64,000 nucleotides of DNA from Bacteroidales bacterium (GCA_022768325.1 JALEMI010000053.1:1-64000), one strand, 5' to 3'. Counted from the first letter of the stretch, positions 32,974 to 42,703 are shown. The notes: generated from the sequence alone by a model not told the origin. Numbers and translations are program-made.

Positions 32974-34503
32974 GTGAACGCAGAATTATTTATCAACGTC
33001 ACACCCGACGAGATGGTCATCGCCCTCACGGAAGACAAACGATTGGTGGAGCTGCGTAGAGAAAAAAGGAACGTTCAGTTCGAAGTCGGAGACATTTACA
33101 TCGGCAAGGTCCGCAAAGTTATGCAAGGACTAAACGCCGCTTTCGTTAGCGTCGGTTACGAAAAAGATGCTTTCCTTCACTACCTCGACCTCGGACCGCA
33201 ATTCAAAACCCAACAAAAGTTCCTTCAACAAGTCACGCAAAGAAAGAACCTCAACGAGTTGCCCCGCGTCAAACGCGAAGAAGACATCGACAAGAAAGGA
33301 TCTATTGTCGACGTACTGCAAGCCGGTGAGGAAGTTCTTGTGCAAGTCGCTAAGGAACCTATTTCTACTAAAGGTCCCAGACTGACTTCCGAAATCTCAC
33401 TCGCCGGACGTAACCTCGTCCTCATGCCCTTCGCCGACAAAATCTCCGTCAGCAAGAAAATCCGTTCCGCCGAAGAAAGAACAAGACTCAAAAAAATCGT
33501 CCAACAAGCTAAGCCTAAGGACATGGGCGTCATCATCCGCACCGTCGCCGAAGGCCAGGACGATAAAGAGATCGCCGACGAGATTGTAACACTCGTCAAA
33601 CGATGGGACGAATGCGTCAGAAACGTTAAAACGTGCCGACCTCCCGCCAAAGCCCTTGGCGAAATGGAAAGAGCCGCAACAATGATTCGCGACCTCTTCA
33701 ACCCGGATTTCAACAACATCTACGTCAACGACAAGGCCACTTTCGAGGAGATTAAGAATTACGTCACCCAAATCGCGCCCGACAAAAGCAGCATCGTCAA
33801 GCTCTACACTGGCAAGCTCCCCATCTTCGACAACTTCAACATCGAGAAGCAAATCAAACTCTCCTGCGGTAAAGCCGTCTCCTTCAAAAGCGGCGCTTAC
33901 CTCATCATCGAGACCACAGAAGCCCTCAATGTAATCGACGTCAACAGCGGTAACAAGTCTAAAACCGCCTCCAACCAAGAGAACAACGCGCTCGAAACAA
34001 ACCTCGCCGCAGCTGACGAAATAGCAAGGCAACTCCGTTTAAGGGACATGGGCGGCATCGTCGTCATAGACTTCATCGATATGCAGAGCGCCGACAACAG
34101 AAACAAGCTCTACGAGAGGATGAAAGAAGCTATGGCCAAAGACAAGACCAAGCACAACATCCTGCCTCTCAGCAAGTTCGGCCTCATGCAAATCACAAGG
34201 CAAAGAGTAAGGCCCGTCATGACTATCGACACCACCGAAACGTGTCCTACCTGCGGCGGCTCTGGCAAAATTCAAACGTCGGTTCAAATTCCAGACCTCA
34301 TCGAGGCTGCCGTCGCGCAAGAGGCGTCTAAGCACGACAAGAAATTCACAGTCCGTTGCCACCCCTTCATCTACGCCTACCTCAAAAAAGGTTTCCCCTC
34401 TAAAATTCTTAAGTGGAAACTCAGATACGGCATCACACGTTTACGTATTCAGCCGTCGGCCTCCCTTGGCATTGTTGACTTCAAAATCGATGAGCAACAC
34501 TAA
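32974..34503 (+). CDS. rng: ribonuclease G / RNase E family endoribonuclease
   Basis: This 510-residue RNase E/G family protein starts at GTG 32974 (NAELFINVTPDEMVIALTEDKRLVEL), where the family homology begins; an ATG-initiated frame upstream adds 27 unrelated residues. It has an S1 domain (GDIYIGKVRKVMQGLNAAFVSVG), the catalytic DNase I-like domain with the Asp residues in VIDVNSG and VVIDFIDM, and the zinc-link cysteines in TCPTCGGSG. It cleaves AU-rich single-stranded RNA and 16S rRNA precursors. It lies in the conserved HU-rng-ssb-gldE-gldD order, and a strong terminator follows. Confidence 0.95.
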   Translation: MNAELFINVTPDEMVIALTEDKRLVELRREKRNVQFEVGDIYIGKVRKVMQGLNAAFVSVGYEKDAFLHYLDLGPQFKTQQKFLQQVTQRKNLNELPRVKREEDIDKKGSIVDVLQAGEEVLVQVAKEPISTKGPRLTSEISLAGRNLVLMPFADKISVSKKIRSAEERTRLKKIVQQAKPKDMGVIIRTVAEGQDDKEIADEIVTLVKRWDECVRNVKTCRPPAKALGEMERAATMIRDLFNPDFNNIYVNDKATFEEIKNYVTQIAPDKSSIVKLYTGKLPIFDNFNIEKQIKLSCGKAVSFKSGAYLIIETTEALNVIDVNSGNKSKTASNQENNALETNLAAADEIARQLRLRDMGGIVVIDFIDMQSADNRNKLYERMKEAMAKDKTKHNILPLSKFGLMQITRQRVRPVMTIDTTETCPTCGGSGKIQTSVQIPDLIEAAVAQEASKHDKKFTVRCHPFIYAYLKKGFPSKILKWKLRYGITRLRIQPSASLGIVDFKIDEQH

Positions 34504-34525
34504 TAGGATCAGGCCTTGAAGATTC

Positions 34526-34560
34526 ACCCCCCGGATCTCACAGCAGGTCCGGGGGTTTTC
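34526..34560 (+). terminator. intrinsic terminator after rng
   Basis: CCCCCGGA pairs with TCCGGGGG around a loop of about 12 bases and is followed by TTTTCTGTTT. It separates rng from ssb. Confidence 0.85.
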
Positions 34561-34665
34561 TGTTTGTACTTATTCTTGTTAAGTTTTCATTACAACAACT
34601 ACACTCACCCGCTATTTTTTATACTTTTACAGCGAACACCATATCAATTCTTTAAAACACGAATA

Positions 34666-35121
34666 ATGTCAGTAAACAAAGTCATTCTCTTAGGGAACGT
34701 CGGAAGAGACCCGGACATCAGGTACTTCGAAGCTAACAGAGCTGTAGCCAATTTCACCCTCGCAACTACGGAAAGGGCGCACAAGACCGCCAACGACCAA
34801 ATTATTCCAGAACGCACGGAGTGGCACAACATCGTCGTCAGGGGCGGACTCGTTCAAGTCGTTGAGAAATACGTCCACAAAGGCTCTAAACTCTACATCG
34901 AGGGCAAAATACGAAGCAGGACGTACGTCGACAGGGAAAACCAAAGCCACTTCGTCACCGAGATTCTCGTCGACGAACTCGAACTCCTCAGCCGACGCGA
35001 ACCGCGCGACAACGACTCCGCAAGATCCGACAACGCCTACGGCTCCATTGGCGAACCCCAATCAAGCTACGGCAACAACGACGGCACAACGTTGGCGACC
35101 GACTTCAACACTCCTTTTTAG
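34666..35121 (+). CDS. ssb: single-stranded DNA-binding protein
   Basis: The 151-residue protein has the OB fold start MSVNKVILLGNVGRDPDIRYF and the conserved TEWHNIV, VEKYVHKGSKLYIEGKIRSR and YVDRENQ segments. The C-terminal tail is low-complexity and ends DFNTPF, a variant of the acidic tip (DDIPF) that recruits repair proteins. I chose the ATG at 34666; 50 codons of open frame upstream cover the rng terminator region and are not coding. It is followed by gldE, as usual in Bacteroidetes. Confidence 0.96.
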   Translation: MSVNKVILLGNVGRDPDIRYFEANRAVANFTLATTERAHKTANDQIIPERTEWHNIVVRGGLVQVVEKYVHKGSKLYIEGKIRSRTYVDRENQSHFVTEILVDELELLSRREPRDNDSARSDNAYGSIGEPQSSYGNNDGTTLATDFNTPF

Positions 35122-35140
35122 CTCACTAACAACTCTTTAG

Positions 35141-36469
35141 TTGGACAGTATCTATAACCTCACCTCCAGTCTGACCGAGATATCCCTGAAGCCCATTTCA
35201 GCGGAAACGGTTGGAGTGGGGTGTCTTCTAATCTTTCTTCTTTTCCTCAGTGCCTTCGCGTCAGGAAGCGAAGTCGCCATGTTCTCTCTCACGCCAAAGG
35301 AGAAAGAAGCCCTCTCCGAGAGCGACAAACAGAACGACCAGCTCCTGATGAAGCTCCTTGCCCATCCGCAAAAGCTCCTCGCGACAATCCTCATCACGAA
35401 CAATTTCGTGAACATCTCCATAATCATGCTCTCGGCATACTTCTCCGCGTCAATCATCGACTTCGGCGAAGCGCGTATTTTGGAGTTCATTTTCGAGACT
35501 GTCATCATCACGGCACTCATCCTCTTCTTCGGCGAGGTAATGCCGAAAATCTTCTCTCAACAACATCGCGTCAAGTTCGCCCAGGTCGCCGCCTTTCCCC
35601 TCAACTTTGCCGAGAAGCTCTTCAAGCCCTTTAGTGCCCTCCTCATGGCCTCAACAAATGCCGTGAACACTAAGCTCGCAAAGCACCAAAAGACAATGTC
35701 GCAAGACGACCTCTCGCAAGCTCTCGACCTCACGTCCGAGGCAATGGTCGAGGAGAAGGACATCCTCGAAGGCATCGTGAAGTTCATGGATCTCGAAGTC
35801 TGCGACATCATGACCCCTCGCATCGATGTCAAGACCATATCCTACTCCTCAAACTTCAAAGAGGTCCTCGCAACTGTCACAAAGTCAGGCTACTCCCGCC
35901 TCCCCGTCATTGGGGAGACCCCCGACGATGTCAAGGGCATCCTCTACGTCAAGGACATTCTCCGAAACATCAACAAGGGCGAGGAGCAAGACTGGCACTC
36001 AATCGTCAGGAAGAGTTTCTTCGTCCCCGAGACCAAAAAAGTAAACGACTTGCTCACCGAGTTCCAGTCCACGAAAACGCACATGGCCATCATCGTCGAC
36101 GAATACGGTTGTATGCAAGGCATCATCACGCTCGAAGACATAATCGAGGAGATTGTCGGAGACATCAGCGACGAACAAGACGACAAAGACCCCAAAGACT
36201 GGTACCGACAACCCGACGGCTCCTACATCTTCGAGGCCAAAATCTCTCTCAACGACCTCTGCAAAGTCCTCGACATCGAGACCTCCACTTTCGATAAGGC
36301 CAGAGGCGACGCCGAGACGCTCGCCGGTCTGCTCCTCGAAAAAACAGGGGTCATCCCCAAGAAAAAAGACATCGTCGAAATTGGCAAATACAAGTTCGAG
36401 GTCCTCTCGGCCGACCAACGCAAAATCAACAAGGTGAAACTCGCCGCAAAGTCAGAACAACACAAATGA
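35141..36469 (+). CDS. gldE: GldE, CBS-domain membrane protein of the gliding/T9SS locus
   Basis: The 442-residue protein has an N-terminal CNNM/DUF21 membrane domain (three to four helices, with SGSEVAMFSL and ILITNNFVNIS), two CBS domains (MTPRIDVKTISY and KTHMAIIVDEYGCMQGIITLEDIIEEIVGDI), and a CorC/HlyC C-terminal domain. This architecture, and its place between ssb and gldD, identifies GldE, needed with GldD for gliding and type IX secretion in flavobacteria. The start is probably TTG at 35141: no ATG occurs before the first membrane helix. The stop overlaps gldD by 4 bases. Confidence 0.92.
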   Translation: MDSIYNLTSSLTEISLKPISAETVGVGCLLIFLLFLSAFASGSEVAMFSLTPKEKEALSESDKQNDQLLMKLLAHPQKLLATILITNNFVNISIIMLSAYFSASIIDFGEARILEFIFETVIITALILFFGEVMPKIFSQQHRVKFAQVAAFPLNFAEKLFKPFSALLMASTNAVNTKLAKHQKTMSQDDLSQALDLTSEAMVEEKDILEGIVKFMDLEVCDIMTPRIDVKTISYSSNFKEVLATVTKSGYSRLPVIGETPDDVKGILYVKDILRNINKGEEQDWHSIVRKSFFVPETKKVNDLLTEFQSTKTHMAIIVDEYGCMQGIITLEDIIEEIVGDISDEQDDKDPKDWYRQPDGSYIFEAKISLNDLCKVLDIETSTFDKARGDAETLAGLLLEKTGVIPKKKDIVEIGKYKFEVLSADQRKINKVKLAAKSEQHK

Positions 36470-37098
36470 CAATCCGACACCTCGCCCACCACGTCTTAGC
36501 TTTGGCCGCACTGCTCTCGCCCCTCGCTCTCTGCATGTGCTCCGACCCTCCCATCCCCAAACCACGAGGCTATTTCCGCATAACGCTCCCCGAGCACGAG
36601 TACAACAGCTTCGAATCGCAGCTCATGCCCTACAAGTTCGACATCGCGGCCATCAGCCACGTCGCCAAAGACCACGAGAGAGGGGCTTTAGACACTTGGA
36701 CAAACATCACCTACCCCACCCTCAACTGCAAGATTCACCTCACCTACCTCTCGCTCGCCACCAGCCAACAGGACCTCGCCTTCGAAGACAGCCACCAATT
36801 CGCCTACAAACACACCATCATGGCCGATGCCATCGGCGAGCAGTACTACGAAGACCCCGAACGACACGTCTTCGCCACCCTCTACCAGATAAAAGGTAAC
36901 GCCGCATCGCCAATCCAATTCGCCATCACCGACAGTGCTGGCCAGTTCTTCCGAGGGTCGCTCTATTTCTATTGCAAACCCAACAAAGACAGCCTCGCTC
37001 CTGTCATCGACTACGTTAATCAAGACATCAACCACCTCATAGAAACGTTCAACTGGACGAACCGTAATGCCACTCATAAAAAAGATTACAGACAATGA
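36466..37098 (+). CDS. gldD: gliding motility lipoprotein GldD
   Basis: This 210-residue protein has an export signal and lipobox (LALCMC-S) followed by the GldD core PIPKPRGYFRITLPEHEY and later YWNITYP-like and FFRGSLYFYCKPNKDSLAPVI segments. GldD works with GldE in type IX secretion and gliding; its biochemical role is unknown. The start overlaps gldE by 4 bases, and the 3' end overlaps the phosphopantetheinyl transferase gene by 32 bases. Confidence 0.92.
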   Translation: MTIRHLAHHVLALAALLSPLALCMCSDPPIPKPRGYFRITLPEHEYNSFESQLMPYKFDIAAISHVAKDHERGALDTWTNITYPTLNCKIHLTYLSLATSQQDLAFEDSHQFAYKHTIMADAIGEQYYEDPERHVFATLYQIKGNAASPIQFAITDSAGQFFRGSLYFYCKPNKDSLAPVIDYVNQDINHLIETFNWTNRNATHKKDYRQ

Positions 37099-37690
37099 CG
37101 CCATTATGGGGGTCTGGCAAATGACCGAGTCCCTCCAAGTTCTCGAAGAACAATACGAGGTGCCAGATAATGAACGACAAACTTACACGGCTTTCCGCAA
37201 CGACCGACGACGCAAAGAATGGCTCACGGTCAGAATCCTCCTCCGCGAAATAGCTGGTCCCGATGTCCATATCGCATACCAACCCAGCGGTAAACCATTC
37301 CTCATCGGCAGCGATCTCTTCATCAGCATCACCCACACCATCGGATACGTTGGCATAAGGCTCGGCAAGCAACCCGTCGCCCTCGATATGGAGTATATGT
37401 CCCGACGCGTCGTCAGCCTCATCCCACGTTTCGTCTCGCCCGAAGAGATGCAATATGTCGACCCCGACAACGAAGTCCAGACCGCGCTCATAATCTGGAG
37501 TGCCAAAGAGACGCTCTACAAACGCTTCGACTTCACCGACATCGAGTTCGACCAACATCTCGCCGTCCGTGACCTCCACGTCACTCAGCCCGCTGGCTCT
37601 TTCGTCGGCAGCATCACCAAGGACGGATTCCACGCCGAGGTGACGCTCCACTACTCTCTCGACGACGACCTCATCACAGTATTCTGCTGA
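37067..37690 (+). CDS. 4'-phosphopantetheinyl transferase
   Basis: The 207-residue Sfp-type enzyme attaches phosphopantetheine from CoA to carrier-protein serines. Family motifs are present with variations: ISITHT (for the SxSHs motif), ALDMEYM (magnesium-binding, for GIDIE) and WSAKETLYK (WxxKEA/S). Its start lies inside gldD (32-base overlap), so it depends on gldD translation, a linkage also seen in other Bacteroidetes. A GGGP-synthase-like gene follows 6 bases later. Confidence 0.88.
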   Translation: MPLIKKITDNDAIMGVWQMTESLQVLEEQYEVPDNERQTYTAFRNDRRRKEWLTVRILLREIAGPDVHIAYQPSGKPFLIGSDLFISITHTIGYVGIRLGKQPVALDMEYMSRRVVSLIPRFVSPEEMQYVDPDNEVQTALIIWSAKETLYKRFDFTDIEFDQHLAVRDLHVTQPAGSFVGSITKDGFHAEVTLHYSLDDDLITVFC

Positions 37691-37696
37691 AACACA

Positions 37697-38443
37697 ATGA
37701 ACAACGAGACCAACAGAATCTACAACGACATTCTCGCACGGCATGAGCAGAATCAGAAAACGTTCGCATGGCTTATCGACCCCGACCGATACCAACGCGA
37801 CACTCTCACAAGGCTGCGCGACCAAAACCTCATCCCTCACATCATCCTCGTCGGCGGCAGCTTCGTCTCCACCAATACCGTCTTCGTCGTCCGGGACATC
37901 AAGTCCATCGTCGCCGACAATTCCCATGTCGTCCTCTTCCCGGGAGACATCTCCCAGCTCTCCCCCAATGCCGATGCCCTCCTCCTCCTCTCTCTCGTCT
38001 CGGGGCGAAATCCCGAGTTCCTCATCGGCCAACACGTCAAGGCGGCCCCACACATTCAGCGCATGAATATCGAGACCATCCCTACGGCCTACATCCTCAT
38101 CGACGGCGGCACCCACACTTCCGTCGAGTACATCAGCGCAACATCACCCATCCCAGCCAATAAGCCCGAGCTTGCCGTGGCCACAGCCCTCGCCGCGCAA
38201 CAACTCGGGATGTCAGCCATATACCTCGAAGCCGGAAGCGGCGCCATAAATCCCGTAAGCAACGAGATTATCTCCCAAGTAAGAAACGCCACACGCCTCC
38301 CGCTCTTCGTTGGTGGAGGCCTCCAAAACGCCGACGAGCTGGACAGGGTCTTCCAAGCCGGTGCCGATATTGCCGTTGTCGGAACGCTCATCGAGAGGCA
38401 TCCGCAGGCCATCACCGACATCATGAAACGCCTCACCATTTAG
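37697..38443 (+). CDS. geranylgeranylglyceryl phosphate synthase family protein
   Basis: This 248-residue TIM-barrel prenyltransferase belongs to the GGGP/HepGP synthase (PcrB) family. Markers are FAWLIDPDR at the N-terminus, HIILVGGSF, VVLFPGDISQLSPNADALLLLSLVSGRNP, IYLEAGSGA and PLFVGGGLQNADE. Bacteroidetes members join a polyprenyl diphosphate to glycerol-1-phosphate. The product lipid in these bacteria is unclear. It lies in the gldE-gldD-phosphopantetheinyl transferase transcription unit. Confidence 0.92.
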   Translation: MNNETNRIYNDILARHEQNQKTFAWLIDPDRYQRDTLTRLRDQNLIPHIILVGGSFVSTNTVFVVRDIKSIVADNSHVVLFPGDISQLSPNADALLLLSLVSGRNPEFLIGQHVKAAPHIQRMNIETIPTAYILIDGGTHTSVEYISATSPIPANKPELAVATALAAQQLGMSAIYLEAGSGAINPVSNEIISQVRNATRLPLFVGGGLQNADELDRVFQAGADIAVVGTLIERHPQAITDIMKRLTI

Positions 38444-38460
38444 GTACACGTTTTTTTTGC

Positions 38461-38468
38461 TATATTTG
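38461..38468 (+). promoter_or_regulatory. -7 element (TATATTTG) before the aminotransferase gene
   Basis: It matches TAnnTTTG and lies about 59 bases before the start at 38527. Transcription from it would begin just before the GGGAGCTTA..TAAGCTCCC hairpin at 38477-38511. Confidence 0.5.
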
Positions 38469-38476
38469 CGAAATAA

Positions 38477-38511
38477 GGGAGCTTATGCCCAACCACAAGC
38501 TTTAAGCTCCC
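38477..38511 (+). other. leader hairpin of the aminotransferase gene
   Basis: GGGAGCTTA (38477-38485) and TAAGCTCCC (38503-38511) are a perfect 9-bp inverted repeat placed at the predicted 5' end of the mRNA, 16 bases before the start codon. It could stabilise the message or control translation. No T-run follows, so it is not a terminator. Confidence 0.55.
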
Positions 38512-38526
38512 GCAACAACATGGCGT

Positions 38527-39327
38527 ATGCTATACAAGGGTATCTGCACAATAAAAAACGGCTCTATCGAGCCTGCCGACGAACAAACACCCATAGGTGA
38601 CGACAACGAAATCTACGAGGTGTTACGCATCTACGACGGCAAACCCCTATTCTTAAACGACCACACGCAACGTTGGGTCAATAGCATGACCGCCATGCAA
38701 CGACCACTCCCCGATTGGCTTCCCAAACTGCCGCAGCTCATCGACTGGCTCGTCGCCTGTAATGGCATAAAAGACTGCGACTTACGAATCACGGCAAGCC
38801 AAGACGGTACAATCCAATGCGGTTTCATCGAGACCACATACCCCTCTCCCCAACAATTCCAAGACGGAGTGAAGTGCCAACTCCTCAATGCCGAAAGGGA
38901 GACCCCCGACCTCAAGATTTTCCACTCAACAATGAGGCATGATGCCGAGTCGCAACAAGCAGAGACCAATTCGTTCGAGAGCATCCTCGTCAACAAGGAT
39001 GGCCTCTTGACCGAAGGCAGCAGCTCAAATCTCTACTTCATCGACGGACAAGGCAACGTCCATACCGCGCCAGACGGCACTGTCCTCGGCGGTATCATGC
39101 GCAAGAAGGTCATCGCCCTTTGCCAAAAGGAGGGCATTCCCGTAGTTTTCGAGTGCGTCAACGCCAATAGCATAGCCTCTTTCAAGGCCGCTTTCCTGTC
39201 CAGCACCCCCATGCAAGCCCTCCCCATAAACCAAATAGCGGACACAACCTTCGACACGTCCAATCCCGTCTTGCGCAAAATCGTGGACGGCATTGACCAA
39301 CTCATTAAGTCTAAGACAGATTGTTAG
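38527..39327 (+). CDS. class IV PLP-dependent aminotransferase/lyase (PabC-like or branched-chain-type)
   Basis: This 266-residue fold-type IV PLP enzyme has the GDDNEIYEVLRIYDGKPLFLNDH start, a Lys in PDLKIFHST at the PLP position, and the EGSSSNLYFID and TVLGGIMRKKVI motifs that bind cofactor phosphate. The family includes aminodeoxychorismate lyase, D-alanine and branched-chain aminotransferases. The short length is closest to PabC-like enzymes, but the substrate cannot be fixed. It has its own promoter candidate and leader hairpin. Confidence 0.85.
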   Translation: MLYKGICTIKNGSIEPADEQTPIGDDNEIYEVLRIYDGKPLFLNDHTQRWVNSMTAMQRPLPDWLPKLPQLIDWLVACNGIKDCDLRITASQDGTIQCGFIETTYPSPQQFQDGVKCQLLNAERETPDLKIFHSTMRHDAESQQAETNSFESILVNKDGLLTEGSSSNLYFIDGQGNVHTAPDGTVLGGIMRKKVIALCQKEGIPVVFECVNANSIASFKAAFLSSTPMQALPINQIADTTFDTSNPVLRKIVDGIDQLIKSKTDC

Positions 39328-39331
39328 ATAA

Positions 39332-40072
39332 ATGAAGAAAACCGCCATACATAGAATACTCTCCCTTTTCACGACGGTCTTCACAACCTCAATTCTACTA
39401 ATGACCGCCTGCAAGGAGGATACGAAACTCGTACCCTATTGCGGTTCAGCTACTTACGAAGTCACTTACTCCAAAGACATCGGCGAGAACAATACCATAG
39501 GCCCCGCCCTGCCACGCACTCTGACGTGCGTCTTCGACACCGCCAACATCAAGATGAAGGCCAGCGCACCTTTCGGCCTCGCCAAATGCGCCGTCGTCCT
39601 GACTAAAAAAGACAGCTACATCACGATTGACTTCGACCGAGCCAAACTTCTCCTCTCGCTCGACGAGTTCACTGGCAACATCGGCGCATACGCAGACTCT
39701 TTGCACAAGGTCGAAATCATAGAGTCCAACGAGCTGGTCAACATTTCCGACTTCATGTCCCAACACGTCACCGTGCGGCTAAAGAACAGCGACTCCAACG
39801 TCAGCGTCGATTTCTTTTTCATCCCCTTCGGCTCTGAGAAAGACAAGGGGCAGACTGAAAAACTTCACCTCTTCGACAATCCCCAAAGCGCAAGGCTTCC
39901 CGGTCTGATGACCGCCATGAACGTGAAATACGATGAGTGCAACATCATGCTCGTTATCAAAGACTTGAAGCCCAAAGAGTCAGTCGACAAGAACGAGTTC
40001 GAACGCCCACGAGGCTACATCGAGGCTTCACGTCATGACCTCTTGGCCATGCGCGACCTCATGCTCAACTAA
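39332..40072 (+). CDS. putative lipoprotein of unknown function
   Basis: I do not recognise the family. The 246-residue protein has a basic start, a hydrophobic signal and a lipobox LLMTAC-K, so it is a likely lipoprotein. The rest alternates beta-strand-like segments (YEVTYSKDI, LTCVFDTANIKMKA, SYITIDFDRAKLLLSL). It resembles DUF4412-type periplasmic proteins only loosely. It starts 4 bases after the aminotransferase stop and precedes ftsK. Confidence 0.75.
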   Translation: MKKTAIHRILSLFTTVFTTSILLMTACKEDTKLVPYCGSATYEVTYSKDIGENNTIGPALPRTLTCVFDTANIKMKASAPFGLAKCAVVLTKKDSYITIDFDRAKLLLSLDEFTGNIGAYADSLHKVEIIESNELVNISDFMSQHVTVRLKNSDSNVSVDFFFIPFGSEKDKGQTEKLHLFDNPQSARLPGLMTAMNVKYDECNIMLVIKDLKPKESVDKNEFERPRGYIEASRHDLLAMRDLMLN

Positions 40073-40127
40073 TTTGCACAACTACCCTCCTTTCCACAAA
40101 TAATCTTTTTGCGACGCACTTCTCCTA

Positions 40128-42629
40128 ATGGCGAAAAAAGCAGAGAAAAATATCAACGAAACCAATAACGAAAACTCCGTCCCGCGCTCGAAATTCCTCT
40201 TAGGCATGACGCTGATTTGCCTCGGCATCCTGCTCTTCATCGCGCTCGGGTCGTTCATCATTACGGGAGGTGCCGACCGCAGCATCTTCGACCTGCCGCT
40301 CTACGAGCTCATCACCAATCCCGACATAGAGACGCGCAACCCGCTCGGCAAGTTGGGAGCTTGGGTCGCCGATATGCTCGTCACGGATGGCGTTGGCCTC
40401 ATGGCCATTTTCGTCCCGTGGCTGCTGGCCGCCAGCGGTCTCTTCATCATGGGAATCAAGAAGGTCTCCCTTCCCCGACAATTGGCCTATTGCATCGGCT
40501 TCGCAATATGGGGCAGCATTGCCCTCGGTTTCGCCACGTCCAAGCTCTCCGACCAAACATACCTCCTCTTGGGTGGCGCCCACGGCCATTTCATGTCCAA
40601 ATGGCTCAACAGCGCAATAGGCCCAATCGGGACGTTCGCCCTGCTCAGCACCATCCTCCTCGGCTTCATCGCCACAAAAAACGATGCGTTCCGCTCACGC
40701 ATCATCTCCATCCTCCAAAAGGCGCACATCAACTTGCCCAACATCCCCATTTCCACCGACGAGGGCAAAGTACGCCCAGCCTTGGCCGAAGACGAGGAGT
40801 ATGATGAGCAAGAAAACGACAACAACTCCCCCAATTCGGCAGAGCAAACCCCACCCGACGACCAAGACGACACCAACCAGGACGACACCGAACAAGATGT
40901 CACGCCCGACGACCAACCCACGCCCGACGACACCAAGGGCGACATGGTCATCGAATACGCCACTCCCGAAGACAACACCACCGAAGAGGACACGCCAGAC
41001 ACTGACTATCAGCCACAAAAAGCCGAAAGCGAGTTCGAGATCATCCAAAAGACCGACAAAGACGACGAAGCGTCGCCCGACGTTCTCGCCCACGGAATAG
41101 AGACCGAATACGACCCACGGGAGGATTTGTCAAATTACGAGTTCCCGAGCTTCGACTTGCTGAAAGACTATGGCAAGCAGAACATCGAGGAGAGCCAGGA
41201 GAAACTCTTTGAGAACAAGGACAAAATCGTCCAGACACTCGAGAATTTCCAAATAAAAATCACCTCCATAAAGGCAACTGTCGGCCCTACGGTAACGCTC
41301 TACGAGATTGTCCCTGCCCCAGGCATCCGCATCTCAAAAATCAAAAACCTCGAAGACGACATCGCCATGAGCCTCGCCGCTCTCGGCATCCGTATCATGG
41401 CACCAATCCCAGGCTTAGGCACAATCGGCATCGAAGTGCCGAACTCTAAGCCGCAGATTGTCAGCATGATGTCCGTCATCAAGTCTTCAAGTTTCCAAGA
41501 GTCGCAGGCCGAGATTCCTATCGCCATCGGCAAGACCATCTCCAACGAGACTTTCGTCTTCGATTTGGCCAAGACGCCCCACCTCCTCGTAGCCGGCGCC
41601 ACAGGCCAAGGAAAGTCCGTCGGTCTGAACGCCATCATCACGTCCATTCTCTATCGGAAACACCCCTCCGAGATTAAGTTTGTCCTCGTCGACCCCAAAA
41701 TGGTCGAGTTCAGCGTCTACAAGTCGCTCGACAAGCACTATCTCGCCAAGATGGAGAGCGGCGACGAGGCCGTCATCACCGATTTCGACAAAGTCAAATC
41801 CACTCTCCTCTCCATCAACGTCGAGATGGACAACAGATACCGCCTCCTCGAAAAAGCAAGCGTAAGGAACATCAAGGAATACAACGAGAAATTCATCGCC
41901 CGACGGCTCAACCCCAACGACGACCACCGATTCCTGCCTTACCTCGTCGTCATCATCGACGAGTTCGCCGACCTCATCATGACCGCCGGCAAGGAGGTCG
42001 AGACTCCCATAGCCCGAATTGCCCAAAAGGCCCGAGCAGTTGGCATCCACATGATTCTCGCCACACAAAGACCTTCCACAAACATCATCACGGGTGTCAT
42101 CAAGGCGAACTTTCCAAGCCGTATCGCTTTCAAAGTGGCCAGCGGCATCGACTCGCGCACAATCCTCGATTCCACAGGCGCGCAAAGCCTCATCGGACGC
42201 GGCGATATGCTCGTCCTCCTTACGGGCAAGATGACGCCAACCCGCGTCCAGTGCGCTTTCGTCGATACCCCCGAGGTCGAGCGCATCAACAATTTCATCT
42301 CCTCGCAACAAGGCTACATCGGTCCCTACGAGTTGCCCGATGTCACTGTGCAATCCGACGGCTCGTTCTCCGAAGCCAACGACGGCGGCGACCCAGGAAA
42401 GTTTGACTCCAAAATCCGAGAGATTGCCCTGATGGTCGTAGAGAGCCAAATAGGCTCCACGTCAAACATCCAACGACGCTTCGAAGTCGGATACAACCGC
42501 GCGGGAAAAATCATGGACCAACTCGAAAGAATGGGCATCGTCTCCCCGGCCGACGGCAGCAAGCCACGAGCCGTATACGTCCAAACCGAGGCGGAACTCG
42601 AGAACATCCTACAAAGGTTCGGCGTTTAG
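40128..42629 (+). CDS. ftsK: DNA translocase FtsK
   Basis: This 833-residue FtsK/SpoIIIE translocase has four N-terminal membrane helices (first ~185 residues), a Asp/Glu/Thr/Pro-rich linker (about 215-330), the alpha domain, and a RecA-type motor with Walker A GATGQGKS (about 488-495) and Walker B VVIIDEFADL (about 606-615). A C-terminal winged-helix gamma domain (SNIQRRFEVGYNRAGKIMDQLE) reads KOPS-type sites. It moves DNA at the closing septum and activates XerCD recombination. The linker is strongly acidic (repeated DD, TPDD, DDT). It is the last clear division gene of this stretch. Confidence 0.97.
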   Translation: MAKKAEKNINETNNENSVPRSKFLLGMTLICLGILLFIALGSFIITGGADRSIFDLPLYELITNPDIETRNPLGKLGAWVADMLVTDGVGLMAIFVPWLLAASGLFIMGIKKVSLPRQLAYCIGFAIWGSIALGFATSKLSDQTYLLLGGAHGHFMSKWLNSAIGPIGTFALLSTILLGFIATKNDAFRSRIISILQKAHINLPNIPISTDEGKVRPALAEDEEYDEQENDNNSPNSAEQTPPDDQDDTNQDDTEQDVTPDDQPTPDDTKGDMVIEYATPEDNTTEEDTPDTDYQPQKAESEFEIIQKTDKDDEASPDVLAHGIETEYDPREDLSNYEFPSFDLLKDYGKQNIEESQEKLFENKDKIVQTLENFQIKITSIKATVGPTVTLYEIVPAPGIRISKIKNLEDDIAMSLAALGIRIMAPIPGLGTIGIEVPNSKPQIVSMMSVIKSSSFQESQAEIPIAIGKTISNETFVFDLAKTPHLLVAGATGQGKSVGLNAIITSILYRKHPSEIKFVLVDPKMVEFSVYKSLDKHYLAKMESGDEAVITDFDKVKSTLLSINVEMDNRYRLLEKASVRNIKEYNEKFIARRLNPNDDHRFLPYLVVIIDEFADLIMTAGKEVETPIARIAQKARAVGIHMILATQRPSTNIITGVIKANFPSRIAFKVASGIDSRTILDSTGAQSLIGRGDMLVLLTGKMTPTRVQCAFVDTPEVERINNFISSQQGYIGPYELPDVTVQSDGSFSEANDGGDPGKFDSKIREIALMVVESQIGSTSNIQRRFEVGYNRAGKIMDQLERMGIVSPADGSKPRAVYVQTEAELENILQRFGV

Positions 42630-42703
42630 ACACAAGCTCTCAACACTTTGATTTACAATAGACAACAGTAACAAGCCAAAGCCACGGCCACCAACACACA
42701 ACA

